A DNA stretch of 64,000 bases from Aquibacillus albus (GTDB lineage Bacteria > Bacillota > Bacilli > Bacillales > Amphibacillaceae). A program made the translations under genes and the position numbers. Under the pieces are notes generated by a model that made no database searches, was not told the DNA's origin, and saw only the letters and a list, made by a program, of their open reading frames with translations. The DNA lies in assembly GCF_016908325.1 (NCBI RefSeq), contig NZ_JAFBDR010000007.1, positions 108,915 through 172,914 on the forward strand, read 5' to 3'. Shown here in pieces: positions 53,946-63,865 of the stretch. Each line of letters starts with the position of its first letter. The first letter of the stretch is position 1.

Positions 53946-54914
53946 ATGAAAACACTTGAGAGAATTAGTAGTTTTGTAGGAAGCACCTTTGCTATCTGGG
54001 TTTTACTTTTTGCGGTCTTATCTTTTCTTATCCCGTCTGGTTTTACTTGGATTGTTCCCTACATCGTCCCGTTATTAGGAATTATTATGTTTGGAATGGG
54101 ATTAACTCTATCTGCAAGCGATTTTAAAGAAGTTTTTAAACGACCAAAAGATGTAGCAATTGGAGTAGGTGCACAGTTTACAATTATGCCATTACTTGCA
54201 TTTGCATTGGCATCACTATTACCTGTCTCACCAGAAGTCGCCGTAGGGGTTATTCTTGTTGGGTGTTGTCCGGGGGGAACTTCATCTAACGTCATGACCT
54301 ATCTATCAAAAGGGGACACAGCATTATCTGTATCAATTACAGCGGTTTCTACTGTACTTGCACCTCTTTTAACACCTTTACTTGTTTTACTTTTTGCAAG
54401 TCAATGGTTACCGGTATCTGCAGGCGCTTTATTTATGTCGATTGTTAAAATTGTATTAATACCAATTGTTTTAGGTTTTGTTGTTAAATCATTATTAGGT
54501 AGTAAAATTGAGCCAGGAATTAAGGCACTTCCACTCGTTTCCGTAGTTGGTATTGTTGCCATAGTAGCTGCAGTAGTTAGTGTGAACCAAACACAAATTG
54601 CTGAAACAGGTGCACTTATTTTTGCGATTGTCGTTTTGCATAACGTGTTGGGTTATATAATTGGCTATTCGCTAGGAAAATTATTAAAAATGGAGCCTTC
54701 CAAACGAAGAGCTGTATCCATTGAAGTTGGTATGCAAAATTCCGGACTTGGTGCCACATTAGCAACTGCTCACTTTAATCCGCTAGCTGCGGTTCCAAGT
54801 GCAATCTTTAGTGTATGGCACAACATTTCCGGGCCTATTATTGCGACTATTTACCGTAAACAACAAGAAAAAGATAAATCAGAAAATAACGGCGGTAATA
54901 AACGTTCCGCATAA
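53946..54914 (+). CDS. Bile acid:sodium symporter-family transporter (YocS-like)
   Basis: A 322-residue BASS-family protein with nine to ten helices: FVGSTFAIWVLLFAVLSFLIP, YIVPLLGIIMFGMGLTLSASDF, then GVILVGCCPGGTSSNVMTYLSKGDTALSVSITAVST (crossover/sodium-site region) and EVGMQNSGLGATLATAHFNPLAAVPSAIFSVWHNISG. Bacterial members take up organic anions with sodium; B. subtilis YocS is the nearest analogue. CAAGGAG lies before the ATG. Confidence 0.92.
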   Translation: MKTLERISSFVGSTFAIWVLLFAVLSFLIPSGFTWIVPYIVPLLGIIMFGMGLTLSASDFKEVFKRPKDVAIGVGAQFTIMPLLAFALASLLPVSPEVAVGVILVGCCPGGTSSNVMTYLSKGDTALSVSITAVSTVLAPLLTPLLVLLFASQWLPVSAGALFMSIVKIVLIPIVLGFVVKSLLGSKIEPGIKALPLVSVVGIVAIVAAVVSVNQTQIAETGALIFAIVVLHNVLGYIIGYSLGKLLKMEPSKRRAVSIEVGMQNSGLGATLATAHFNPLAAVPSAIFSVWHNISGPIIATIYRKQQEKDKSENNGGNKRSA

Positions 54915-54976
54915 TAGACGTTGCTGATCGCTCACTGGTTGAGGAAATGTTATGTTAAAAAACCAGTAATATCAAC

Positions 54977-55025
54977 CACCTGCTCACCTGTTGTTAATAG
55001 ACAGGTCGGCGGGTGTTTTTTATTT
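54977..55025 (+). terminator. Terminator of the BASS transporter gene
   Basis: CACCTGCTCACCTGT pairs with ACAGGTCGGCGGGTG (few mismatches, one G-U), then a T run. Confidence 0.8.
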
Positions 55026-55113
55026 CGGTTTTGAGCCTTTTACTTAATCAATCATAAAATCTGTGTTATATTGATACAATTAACATCAAGTTTAAAAAGT
55101 CAGGTGATTTCAT

Positions 55114-56292
55114 TTGGAAGTGAACAAACAAATTACTTTTTTAAAAGCGCTTTCTTTTATGCACTTTGGTGGGAAGGCTATCATTTTGCCATTTTTACCG
55201 CTATTTTTACATTATCAAAACTTTAATTCTATTGAAATTGGTACGATTATGGGTGTTTCACCACTGATCAGTATTTTCGCTCAACCATTCATAGGATTTG
55301 TCAGTGACAAATACAAAACAATAAAGCGATTGTTAATTCTATTGTACTTTGCTGTCATTGCGGCTAGCTTTGGAATTTTCTTTTTTGGCGATTTCTGGAT
55401 TGTCTTTTTATCCTTCATTGTATTCCATTTTGCTTTATCGCCATGTACTCCATTAATAGACAGCATGTGTATTCAAAGTTTAGGGACAAAACGTAAACAT
55501 GATTATGGCAAAATAAGACTTTGGGGATCAGTTGGTTTCGCTCTTACCGCAATTATCTCGGGGCCCATTTTATCATGGGTTGGCATTGATAAAATTTATA
55601 TTCTACTCTGGTTAATAACACTATTAACTATTTTCCTAATTTCATTTCTAAAGGATCAAAACCAGTCAACGACACCTGTTCATTTAAAGGGTGTGGCTGA
55701 AGTGATTAATAATAAAAAGTTTGTTGTCTTTTTATTGTTGTGTCTTTTAGTCATGATTCCCCATAGAACGAATGACACGATGATTGTATTGCATCTTGAA
55801 AATCTGGGAGCAACAACTTTATTAGTTGGTTTAGCATTTGGTTTGGCAGCTGCTAGTGAAGTTCCTGTCTTTTATTTTTTAACGAAAAAAATGTCTGAAT
55901 ATAACCCGTTGCTTTTACTTGGGATTGTTGCGACGATTTATACGGTTCGGTGGGCTTTATACGGGCTTATTACTTCTCCCTTTATAATCGCATTATTCCA
56001 ACTCTCACAAGGGATTACCTTTGGTCTGTTTTGGTTAATTGCTCTTCAAACAGCTGTAAGTTTTGTTCCGAATCACCTTAGAAGTACAGGGCAAGCACTA
56101 TTAACCTCCACTTGTTTTGGGCTTGGTGGTGCCATAGGCGGAACGGTAGGTGGATGGATTCTCGATCATCTAGGTTCCATGGTCATGTATCGAGTAATGG
56201 CACTCCTTACATTAATAGCAGTCATAGCTATTTTTCTAACATACCGTTCCTCGTTACAAAAAGAAGCATTAGCTAAAGTAAAAACTAGTTAA
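55114..56292 (+). CDS. MFS transporter (MFS_1-like, YwbF/LacY-NupG type)
   Basis: A 392-residue protein with twelve helices. The opening FLKALSFMHFGGKAIILPFLPLFLHYQNFNSIEIGTIMGVSPLISIFAQPFIGFVSDKY carries the family A-motif after helix 2, and HDYGKIRLWGSVGFALTAIISGPIL is typical of the MFS_1-like group (sugar, nucleoside or 3-phenylpropionate carriers). TTG start after AGGTGAT. Substrate unknown. Confidence 0.88.
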   Translation: MEVNKQITFLKALSFMHFGGKAIILPFLPLFLHYQNFNSIEIGTIMGVSPLISIFAQPFIGFVSDKYKTIKRLLILLYFAVIAASFGIFFFGDFWIVFLSFIVFHFALSPCTPLIDSMCIQSLGTKRKHDYGKIRLWGSVGFALTAIISGPILSWVGIDKIYILLWLITLLTIFLISFLKDQNQSTTPVHLKGVAEVINNKKFVVFLLLCLLVMIPHRTNDTMIVLHLENLGATTLLVGLAFGLAAASEVPVFYFLTKKMSEYNPLLLLGIVATIYTVRWALYGLITSPFIIALFQLSQGITFGLFWLIALQTAVSFVPNHLRSTGQALLTSTCFGLGGAIGGTVGGWILDHLGSMVMYRVMALLTLIAVIAIFLTYRSSLQKEALAKVKTS

Positions 56293-56302
56293 GTCTTAAT
56301 CT

Positions 56303-56335
56303 AGCGTCTGCAGTACTTCTGCAGGCGCTTATTTT
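56303..56335 (+). terminator. Terminator of the MFS gene
   Basis: AGCGTCTGCAG/CTGCAGGCGCT (one G-U pair), 5-base loop, TTATTTT tail. Confidence 0.82.
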
Positions 56336-56423
56336 AATTTATAAACGCTTGATCTACAGCACCTTTTTTCATGTGTATTACATTTCCGTATCACTTTTTG
56401 CTAAAACGTTCTCAAAATGATAT

Positions 56424-56478
56424 TTGTTTAATCTCAATTCGAGATATATAATAGAACTAATAAAGGAAAGCGTTTACA
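56424..56478 (+). promoter_or_regulatory. Promoter with cre-like site of the 48-aa gene
   Basis: TTGTTT (56424-56429) and TATAAT (56447-56452) are 17 bases apart. GGAAAGCGTTTACA (56465-56478) matches the CcpA cre pattern TGAAARCGNTWWCA except at the first base and would lie at about +7, a roadblock position. Confidence 0.6.
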
Positions 56479-56526
56479 AATTGACAGATAAGCACTTCTT
56501 TATAGAAGGCTAAGGAGGATTTTAAT

Positions 56527-56673
56527 ATGAGCCAAACAGAGAGAAATTATAAAGTGAATCACTTACTAGAGAAAAACAAATTTAAAACAGAAGATGTAAC
56601 TCATATGTCTGATGAGCAAATTGAGTATTTTCACTGGCTCTACTTTGAAGAATCCGTTTATGATTTGATGTAA
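56527..56673 (+). CDS. Small soluble protein, 48 aa
   Basis: Strong TAAGGAGGA site, ATG, and a hairpin after the stop. The 48-residue product is charged and helical: MSQTERNYKVNHLLEKNKFKTEDV then MSDEQIEYFHWLYFEESVYDLM. The MSDxxIExxxxxxYxE pattern vaguely resembles the small BH0509-type proteins of Bacillus, not firmly. Conditional expression under carbon control is suggested by the cre-like site upstream. Confidence 0.65.
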   Translation: MSQTERNYKVNHLLEKNKFKTEDVTHMSDEQIEYFHWLYFEESVYDLM

Positions 56674-56693
56674 TCGTATTGTTAATAGTCTGT

Positions 56694-56748
56694 GTTCAAA
56701 AAGTCGACGAATTAGATTCGCCGTTTATCATTTGACGACTTTTTGAAC
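56694..56748 (+). terminator. Hairpin downstream of the 48-aa gene
   Basis: GTTCAAAAAGTCG/CGACTTTTTGAAC, perfect 13-bp stem with a structured loop (GACGAAT/ATTCGCCG). It lacks a clean T run; it may be a repeat element used as a terminator. Confidence 0.55.
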
Positions 56749-56764
56749 ATCCTCTAATAGTAAA

Positions 56765-56805
56765 AACACCAGCTTTCTCATTTTTCACATGAGCAAGTTG
56801 GTGTT
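56765..56805. terminator. Bidirectional terminator
   Basis: AACACCAGCTT/AAGTTGGTGTT with T runs on both sides (seven rightwards, five leftwards). Confidence 0.8.
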
Positions 56806-56815
56806 TTTTTGTATA

Positions 56816-57475
56816 TTATGAATTTTGTTCCTTTAGGTTAAATGAAACGACCCTGTTTGTATTTGGATTATAAACTACTGTACCTCGAACGTTAATCGTT
56901 TCTGCCGGAGATTTTAATATAAAATCATATGTTTCTTTTGTTTGATTTGCAGATAATTGTGTTTTTTCAACTACACTATAATCTGTTACATTATAGTTTG
57001 GATATGCTGATTGTGTGACCTCTAACAAATATTTCCCCCATTGTTGTTCCTCTAATTCAGGGGAAGGTGTAATCTCAATGTTTATGACACCTGCATCTAG
57101 ACTTGCACCAAGTGCCCCAAATACTCTACGATGCACGTTTATTTTGTTTGGTGGAAAGCCCGGTACTCGATCAACGACTGTTACAATGACCTCCCGTTGG
57201 GTAGTTGGGTATTTAATTTTTAGAGTTTGGCCACATTGGTAAGGTGAATTTCCACCGACTGCAGCAGTCATATATTGATTAGCAGACCATGGGATACCAC
57301 ACTGGGTAACCTGACCACCCTCAGTCCACGTCGCTTGACCTTTAACCGGTTGCTGTCGACTTATATTTTGAGGATATGTTGGATATCCAAATTGATAGGC
57401 TTGCTGATAATATGGATAATATGGCACCTGACTAAACGTGTGGTTTCGCATATAAGGATGATAATAATTAGACAT
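56816..57475 (-). CDS. DPBB (RlpA/expansin-like) protein with DUF3889-type C-terminus
   Basis: 219 residues from ATG 57475, eight bases after CAGGAGGG. Residues 1-50 are Tyr/Pro/Gln-rich (YYHPYM, YYPYYQQAYQFGYPTYP). Residues 50-135 are a double-psi beta barrel: GQATWTEGGQVTQCGIPW, AAVGGNSPYQCGQTLKIKYP, VIVTVVDRVPGFPPNKINVHRRVFGALG with the barrel Asp. The C-terminal 75 residues (KYLLEVTQSAYPNYNVTDYSVVEKT ... VRGTVVYNPNTNRVVSFNL) match DUF3889. There is no signal peptide, so a forespore/mother-cell or coat location is more likely than secretion. Confidence 0.75.
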   Translation of the reverse strand: MSNYYHPYMRNHTFSQVPYYPYYQQAYQFGYPTYPQNISRQQPVKGQATWTEGGQVTQCGIPWSANQYMTAAVGGNSPYQCGQTLKIKYPTTQREVIVTVVDRVPGFPPNKINVHRRVFGALGASLDAGVINIEITPSPELEEQQWGKYLLEVTQSAYPNYNVTDYSVVEKTQLSANQTKETYDFILKSPAETINVRGTVVYNPNTNRVVSFNLKEQNS

Positions 57476-57588
57476 GTTATTTCCCTCCTGGTTCATTTTA
57501 CCTCTGACATATCTTATGCCTAGGGGCTGTGACCAGTGACAGGAAATCCGATATTGATTTTTAATAGAACAATCACCAAAAATAACCT

Positions 57589-58704
57589 CTAGCCAAGTGC
57601 ATGGTTCGTATGATAATTGTTTAAATCCAATGTTGTTGGAAACTGTAGTGCAGATCTAGCAAGCTCCAACCCGAGAAAGGGTCCGCTTGTTAACCCCGAA
57701 GCTCCAAGTCCATTTGCAACAATGAGTCCTTCCAAGTTTGGAATACGACCAACAATTGGTAAATATCCTGGTGTAAATGGCCTAAATCCAACTTTCGTTT
57801 CCACATATGTACTAGAAGCAAGACCAGGAGCTACCCTTAATGCCTTGTCGATTATTTGATGGACACCACCCATTGTTACACGGTGATCCAACCCAGCATC
57901 ATCTTCCTGTGTTGCGCCAACAACAAACTTCCCTTGATCAAACGTTAACATATACTGATTATAAGGAGGCATTAGGACAGGCCAGTTACTTGTATCCGTA
58001 TCAGGTATGTGCAGATGAACGATTTGGGCCTTTTGTGAATGAACTAAAAACTTTATACCACAAGGTTCTAACAGTTTTCCAGCCCATACACCTCCAGTCA
58101 CAATGGTCTGATTTGCTTCAAATTTTTCTCCTTCTATTTGAACTCCCATCACCTTAGACCCCTTTACGACAAGAGACGCATCACCATGAATGAAGTTCAC
58201 CCCGTTCTTTACCGCATTCCGAATCAACGCATTTCGTAAAGCAGCTCCATTAACACGGGCCCCTCCACTCACATGAACAGCACCATATTGATCGGATAAG
58301 GGCGGAAACACTTTTTTCGTTTCTTTCGGTGATAGTTTCGTAATCTCACCCATTTCAGGTGTTGATTGTCTTCGTTTCAACGCCATTTGCATTTTATGAT
58401 CTAGCTTCTCTTCTGTATCAAAAATATTAATGGCTCCTACGGCTTTGTAGCCAGTTTCTTTTTCTCCACCAGCTTCTAATTCGTTTATTAACTTCGGGTA
58501 ATATTTAGCTCCTTCTTTTACTAGCTGATACCACGCTTTGTTCCTTCGATTCGTCAACCAAGGACAGATTATACCAGCAGCCGCCTCTGTTGCTTGTCCG
58601 GAATCTTGGCGATCTATTAATAGCACTTCCGCTCCAAGCTTAACTAAATGATAGGCTGTCGATGCACCTAAAATCCCTGCACCAATCACAATAAACCGTT
58701 GCAT
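57589..58704 (-). CDS. FAD-dependent amino acid oxidoreductase (DAO family), copy 2
   Basis: A 371-residue flavoprotein, the same length as copy 1 at 27770 and aligned with it over its whole length without obvious gaps (FIVIGAGILGASTAYHL, GQATEAAAGIICPWLTNRRNKAWYQLV, GGARVNGAALRNAL, GFRPFTPGYLPIVGRIPN, VANGLGASGLTSGP). It oxidises an amino acid or N-methyl amino acid through FAD; the substrate is unknown. Preceded by an AAAAAGGTG-type ribosome site before the ATG. Neither a transporter nor an Fe-S partner gene is adjacent. Confidence 0.88.
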   Translation of the reverse strand: MQRFIVIGAGILGASTAYHLVKLGAEVLLIDRQDSGQATEAAAGIICPWLTNRRNKAWYQLVKEGAKYYPKLINELEAGGEKETGYKAVGAINIFDTEEKLDHKMQMALKRRQSTPEMGEITKLSPKETKKVFPPLSDQYGAVHVSGGARVNGAALRNALIRNAVKNGVNFIHGDASLVVKGSKVMGVQIEGEKFEANQTIVTGGVWAGKLLEPCGIKFLVHSQKAQIVHLHIPDTDTSNWPVLMPPYNQYMLTFDQGKFVVGATQEDDAGLDHRVTMGGVHQIIDKALRVAPGLASSTYVETKVGFRPFTPGYLPIVGRIPNLEGLIVANGLGASGLTSGPFLGLELARSALQFPTTLDLNNYHTNHALG

Positions 58705-58887
58705 ATAAACACCTTTTTATACCTTCCTGAATGATACTTGACTACTTATACTATAGTATTGCACGACTTTCAATGCAAAGGATCCTTTTCTTGAATGTCC
58801 TCAGCCTGATAAAACAGATTATTTTTAAATTAGAAATAAGTGGCTCATGAATTAACTTCGTCTGGGTAAGCTATTTTACAGAAATAG

Positions 58888-60177
<1,290 letters not shown>

Positions 60178-60193
60178 AAAGTTTTTATATCAC

Positions 60194-60880
60194 TCAGTAA
60201 TGTACAAGCATATCACAAGGCTTCCCTATTTTTTCAATTTTACCTTTACGCAGAAAAATCATTCGATCTGCTAATGCTCTCGCATCATTTTGATCATGGG
60301 TAACAAAAATAGAGGTAGTCCCTGTCTTTTTTAGTATTTTTCTTAGATCTTCGCGAATTTTATATTGCAAATTAGCATCCAGGTTACTAAATGGCTCATC
60401 AAACAAAAGCAACGATGGATTAGGTGCTAAAGCCCTTGCTAACGCAACCCTTTGTTGCTGTCCACCACTTAATTCATACGGATAGCGATTCCGATATTCA
60501 GATAAATTTACTAATACCAGCATCTCATCCATTCTACTTTGCTTTTGTTGTCGAGTCATTTTTCTTAAGCCAAATTTAATATTTTTTTCCACCGTCATAT
60601 GAGGAAAGAGCGCATAATCTTGGAAAACCAACCCCACCTCTCTTTTTTCTGGAGCAATAAAGTGACGATTATCAACAATTTGCTTGCCATCAATGGAAAT
60701 GTTCCCAGAGAGAGGAACTTCCAACCCTGCTAGTAGTCTCAAAATCGTACTTTTTCCACTTCCACTCTCACCAAGAATAGAAATAATCTCTCCTTTCCCA
60801 ATATCCAAAGAGAAATCCTTAATGGTAAGTTCATTCGCATTTTTGTACTGATAATTTAAGTTCTCTATACATACAAACAT
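60194..60880 (-). CDS. Iron(III) ABC transporter ATP-binding protein
   Basis: A 228-residue CUT2/FbpC-type ATPase: Walker A GESGSGKST, Q-loop LVFQDYALFPHMTVEKNI, signature LSGGQQQRVALARAL, Walker B LLLFDEPFSNLDANLQYKIREDL, H-loop VTHDQNDARALADRM. It is shorter than the 350-residue FbpC/PotA because the C-terminal regulatory TOBE domain is missing. Its ATG adjoins the stop of the permease gene, so translation is coupled. Confidence 0.9.
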   Translation of the reverse strand: MFVCIENLNYQYKNANELTIKDFSLDIGKGEIISILGESGSGKSTILRLLAGLEVPLSGNISIDGKQIVDNRHFIAPEKREVGLVFQDYALFPHMTVEKNIKFGLRKMTRQQKQSRMDEMLVLVNLSEYRNRYPYELSGGQQQRVALARALAPNPSLLLFDEPFSNLDANLQYKIREDLRKILKKTGTTSIFVTHDQNDARALADRMIFLRKGKIEKIGKPCDMLVHY

Positions 60881-62527
60881 TTAGTAATTACTCTCCTTTT
60901 CTAAAACTTTATGAAAGAAAAAGATACAGATACTACTCATAAAAATAATTAACAATGATGCGGACGCTGCTTCATTCACCATTTCATCACTCGCATATCT
61001 AAATGCTTTTGTAGCTAAAGTAGAGAAATTAAAAGGTTGCAGTAGCATAGTTAGTGGTAGTTCTTTTAAGATATCTACAAAAACAAGAATGAACCCTCCA
61101 AAAATAGCACCCTTGACCATCAGGACATCTACTTGTAAAAAAGTTTTCATTGTGGATACTCCAAGCGTCCTGGAAGCTTCCGTAAATGTATTTCCAACCT
61201 TTTCAAACCCTGCTTCTATGCTGTTATATCCAACAGCTAAAAATCGAATCACATATGCGGTAATCAACATAACAATACTCGTTCGAAAGATAATAATTGG
61301 ATCGATATGAAAAGTTGCAAAAATGGCATATAAAAATTTATCTAATGCTATAAAAACGGTAATCACTGAAATAGCGATAACTGCTCCAGGAATAGAGTAA
61401 CCTAAAACAGTAATTTTCGAAATGAGCTTAGCAAACAATCCTTGATAGATTCTTGTATGATTGGCAATGATGACACCGACTAAAACAATGATTACCGCAG
61501 CAATGGCTGCTACCAAAAATGAGTTTTTAATAAGGGTGAGAAACTCTTTATCTACGACTTTATCATAAGTCATTGTTGCCCAAATAAGTAATTGAATAAA
61601 TGGAATAAAAAATGCAAATCCAAAAACAGTTAAGCAATAGCCAAATGCCAAATAGGATTTCATCCCCTTTAACAGCTTCGGTTGAATTGGTGAAATTTTG
61701 GAAGTGGAATAGCTGTACCGCTTCCTTCCTCTTACTAACTTTTCAAGCAACAAAATGATAATCACAAGCACCATTAATGTTCCTGCAAGTTTAAATGCTG
61801 AATCAAGATCACTCATTCCCGACCATGTTTGAAAAATAGCTGTTATAAATGTTTGAATCCCAAAATACTTTACAACTCCATAATCATTGATAACCTCCAG
61901 CATAATAATGCTAACCCCACCAATGATTGCAGCTCTAGATATAGGCAAGACTACTTTGAAAAACACTCCGAAAGAACTTGCTCCGAGTAAACGAGCATTT
62001 TCGATAATGGACGCAGACTGGTTTTCTAAAAAACTTTTGGTAATTACATACATATATGGGTATAGAAACATCGTAAAAATGAAAATAGTTCCTTCCATAT
62101 TCATGATGTTAAAATACTTTTGTTCTACATAAACATCAAAATTGTTGCGTAGTGTTGCTTGGATAATCCCTGTATAATCCAAGATCCCTTGATACGTGTA
62201 CGCACCAATAAACGGTGGGATAGCTAGTGGTAAAACCAACCCCCATTTAAAAAAATTGCGAAAAGGAAAGGTATAAACAGTTATTATCCACGCAAGACTA
62301 ATCCCTATTGCTGTCGTAAAGATTCCTGTTGCGACCATTAATAGAACTGTGTTGGAAACAATATCAAGTAACAAATATTCTTTAATATGGAACCAATTGT
62401 CGTTAGGTTCAGCAAAAAAATACCTAGCTACTAACACGCTTGGAAGCAAAATGATTACAATAAACATCGTACTAAGAAGCGCCCATATATTTAATTGATG
62501 CTTCGCCTGTTGGATTAACCTCATCAT
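60881..62527 (-). CDS. Iron(III) ABC transporter permease, FbpB type (fused two-domain)
   Basis: A 548-residue membrane protein with about twelve helices, made of two binding-protein-dependent permease domains (about 60-265 and 335-540). The first EAA loop is ENARLLGASSFGVFFKVVLPISRAAIIGG, the second EASRTLGVSTMKTFLQVDVLMVKGAIFGG. This fused layout is standard for FbpB/SfuB iron permeases. The conserved LVFVDILKELPLTMLLQPFNFSTLATKAF near the end matches that group. It follows the binding-protein gene after an 89-base spacer that contains a hairpin. Confidence 0.93.
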   Translation of the reverse strand: MMRLIQQAKHQLNIWALLSTMFIVIILLPSVLVARYFFAEPNDNWFHIKEYLLLDIVSNTVLLMVATGIFTTAIGISLAWIITVYTFPFRNFFKWGLVLPLAIPPFIGAYTYQGILDYTGIIQATLRNNFDVYVEQKYFNIMNMEGTIFIFTMFLYPYMYVITKSFLENQSASIIENARLLGASSFGVFFKVVLPISRAAIIGGVSIIMLEVINDYGVVKYFGIQTFITAIFQTWSGMSDLDSAFKLAGTLMVLVIIILLLEKLVRGRKRYSYSTSKISPIQPKLLKGMKSYLAFGYCLTVFGFAFFIPFIQLLIWATMTYDKVVDKEFLTLIKNSFLVAAIAAVIIVLVGVIIANHTRIYQGLFAKLISKITVLGYSIPGAVIAISVITVFIALDKFLYAIFATFHIDPIIIFRTSIVMLITAYVIRFLAVGYNSIEAGFEKVGNTFTEASRTLGVSTMKTFLQVDVLMVKGAIFGGFILVFVDILKELPLTMLLQPFNFSTLATKAFRYASDEMVNEAASASLLIIFMSSICIFFFHKVLEKESNY

Positions 62528-62547
62528 TAAACACCTAAATTCCTATC

Positions 62548-62560
62548 GGGGTCAGACCCC
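62548..62560. repeat. GGGGTCAGACCCC palindrome, first copy
   Basis: Perfect 13-bp palindrome in the spacer between permease and binding-protein genes. A near copy (GGGGTCTGACCC) is at 63854-63865, so the two flank the binding-protein gene. Confidence 0.7.
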
Positions 62561-62579
62561 TTAACTAAAACAATTGTAA

Positions 62580-62603
62580 CCGTACCACTTAATCGTGGTA
62601 CGG
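62580..62603. other. Spacer hairpin between iron binding-protein and permease genes
   Basis: CCGTACCAC/GTGGTACGG, perfect 9-bp stem, 6-base loop, no T run. In binding-protein transporter operons such hairpins commonly stabilise the upstream message, so the lipoprotein is made in excess over the permease; inference here. Confidence 0.6.
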
Positions 62604-62616
62604 CAAATTGCATTTA

Positions 62617-63753
62617 TTACTTCCAGCCAACCTCATTGTAAATTTGGATAGCCCTTGTATTATTGGTACCAAGGATGGTTAAATCAATATCCTGCTCCTT
62701 GAACTCTCCCCATGACTGTAATAGTTCGGATGTTTCTGCATTAGGATTTACAGGATACTCATTGTTACCTTCCGCAAATACGGCTTGTGCATCTGTACCA
62801 GATAAGAATTCAATAAACCGAATTGCATTTTCTACATTTTTAGCGTGTTTTGTTACCGCAGCTCCACTAATATTCACGTGAGCACCTGTTGTTTCTTGGT
62901 TCGGGAAAAAGACACCTACTTGCTCAGCAATCTTTACATCTTCTGGATCTTCAGAGTTTGCTAGTCTTCCAACATAGTAAGTGTTAGCAATAGCAACATC
63001 ACCCTCACCTGCAACAACAGCTTTCACTTGGTCTGTATCGCCACCTTGAGGATCTCTAGCCATGTTATTCACAATACCTTGGGCCCACGCTTTCGCCGCT
63101 TCTTCACCATTCAGTTCAATCAGTGATGCTAGTAGAGACTGATTGTAAATATTTTCAGATGAACGTATTAAAACTCTTCCTTGCCACTCTGGCTCTGCTA
63201 AAGCCTCATAGGTTGATAGTTCACTTGGGTCTACACGATCCAGTGAATACACAATGACACGTCCTCTTTTAGTTAAACCAAACCACTCATTATCGACATC
63301 ACGTAGTTTTTCTGGGATATGATTAAACAACGTGTCACTTTCAACTGCTTGTGTTAATCTCTTTTCTTTTAGACGAGCTAAATTACCAGCATCAGCAGTG
63401 ATGAATACATCTGCTTCTGTTGCTTCTCCTTCGAGATTTAGACGCTCCATTAATTCATCGCCTTCTCCTTGTACAACATTTACTTCAATTCCAGTTTGCT
63501 CAGTAAACTGCTTGTAAAGCACGTCATCTGTATCATAGTGCCTACTTGTATAAAGATTAACTACACCTTTGTCTTCGTTTTCTCCATTTTCTGTACTTTC
63601 CTCATTCGAAGTATCCGATGAACTTTCTACGTTCTCTACATCAGTTCCCTCGTCATCTCCAGCGCTTGCATCTTGACTCGAACAAGCAGCCAATGTCACA
63701 ACAGCGAAAATTAGTATTAAACCTAAAATCCATGAATATTGAATTATTTTCAT
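62617..63753 (-). CDS. Iron(III)-binding lipoprotein, FbpA type
   Basis: A 378-residue SBP. The lipobox VTLAAC gives Cys24, then an acidic Ser/Asn/Glu-rich linker to about residue 65. The mature domain has VVNLYTSRHYDTDDVLYKQFTEQTGIEV, ANTYYVGRL (the paired tyrosines that ligand Fe3+ in FbpA proteins), and TGAHVNISGAAVTKHAKN. It captures ferric iron outside the membrane for the permease and ATPase downstream. Tandem Fur boxes lie upstream. Confidence 0.93.
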   Translation of the reverse strand: MKIIQYSWILGLILIFAVVTLAACSSQDASAGDDEGTDVENVESSSDTSNEESTENGENEDKGVVNLYTSRHYDTDDVLYKQFTEQTGIEVNVVQGEGDELMERLNLEGEATEADVFITADAGNLARLKEKRLTQAVESDTLFNHIPEKLRDVDNEWFGLTKRGRVIVYSLDRVDPSELSTYEALAEPEWQGRVLIRSSENIYNQSLLASLIELNGEEAAKAWAQGIVNNMARDPQGGDTDQVKAVVAGEGDVAIANTYYVGRLANSEDPEDVKIAEQVGVFFPNQETTGAHVNISGAAVTKHAKNVENAIRFIEFLSGTDAQAVFAEGNNEYPVNPNAETSELLQSWGEFKEQDIDLTILGTNNTRAIQIYNEVGWK

Positions 63754-63789
63754 TTTCTTCCTCTCCTTTTATGTAAAATTTCCCTTTAT

Positions 63790-63832
63790 TGAAAATGATT
63801 CTCATTGCCATTATCATTGATAATCATTATCA
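63790..63832 (-). promoter_or_regulatory. Tandem Fur boxes upstream of the iron transporter
   Basis: TGATAATCATTATCA (63818-63832) is a perfect 7-1-7 Fur site. TGAAAATGATTCTCA (63790-63804) matches at 12 of 14 palindrome positions. Both lie within 80 bases of the binding-protein ATG. Iron-dependent repression is expected. Confidence 0.8.
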
Positions 63833-63853
63833 AGTCAATAGTTTTTTCAAAAA

Positions 63854-63865
63854 GGGGTCTGACCC
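63854..63865. repeat. GGGGTCTGACCC, second copy
   Basis: Near-palindromic copy of the element at 62548, beyond the Fur boxes. The remaining bases to the window end hold no gene that I can support. Confidence 0.55.

Noticed and set aside
60881..62527. Two separate permease genes fused by error
   Set aside because: A single 548-residue two-domain permease is the standard form for FbpB-type iron transporters.
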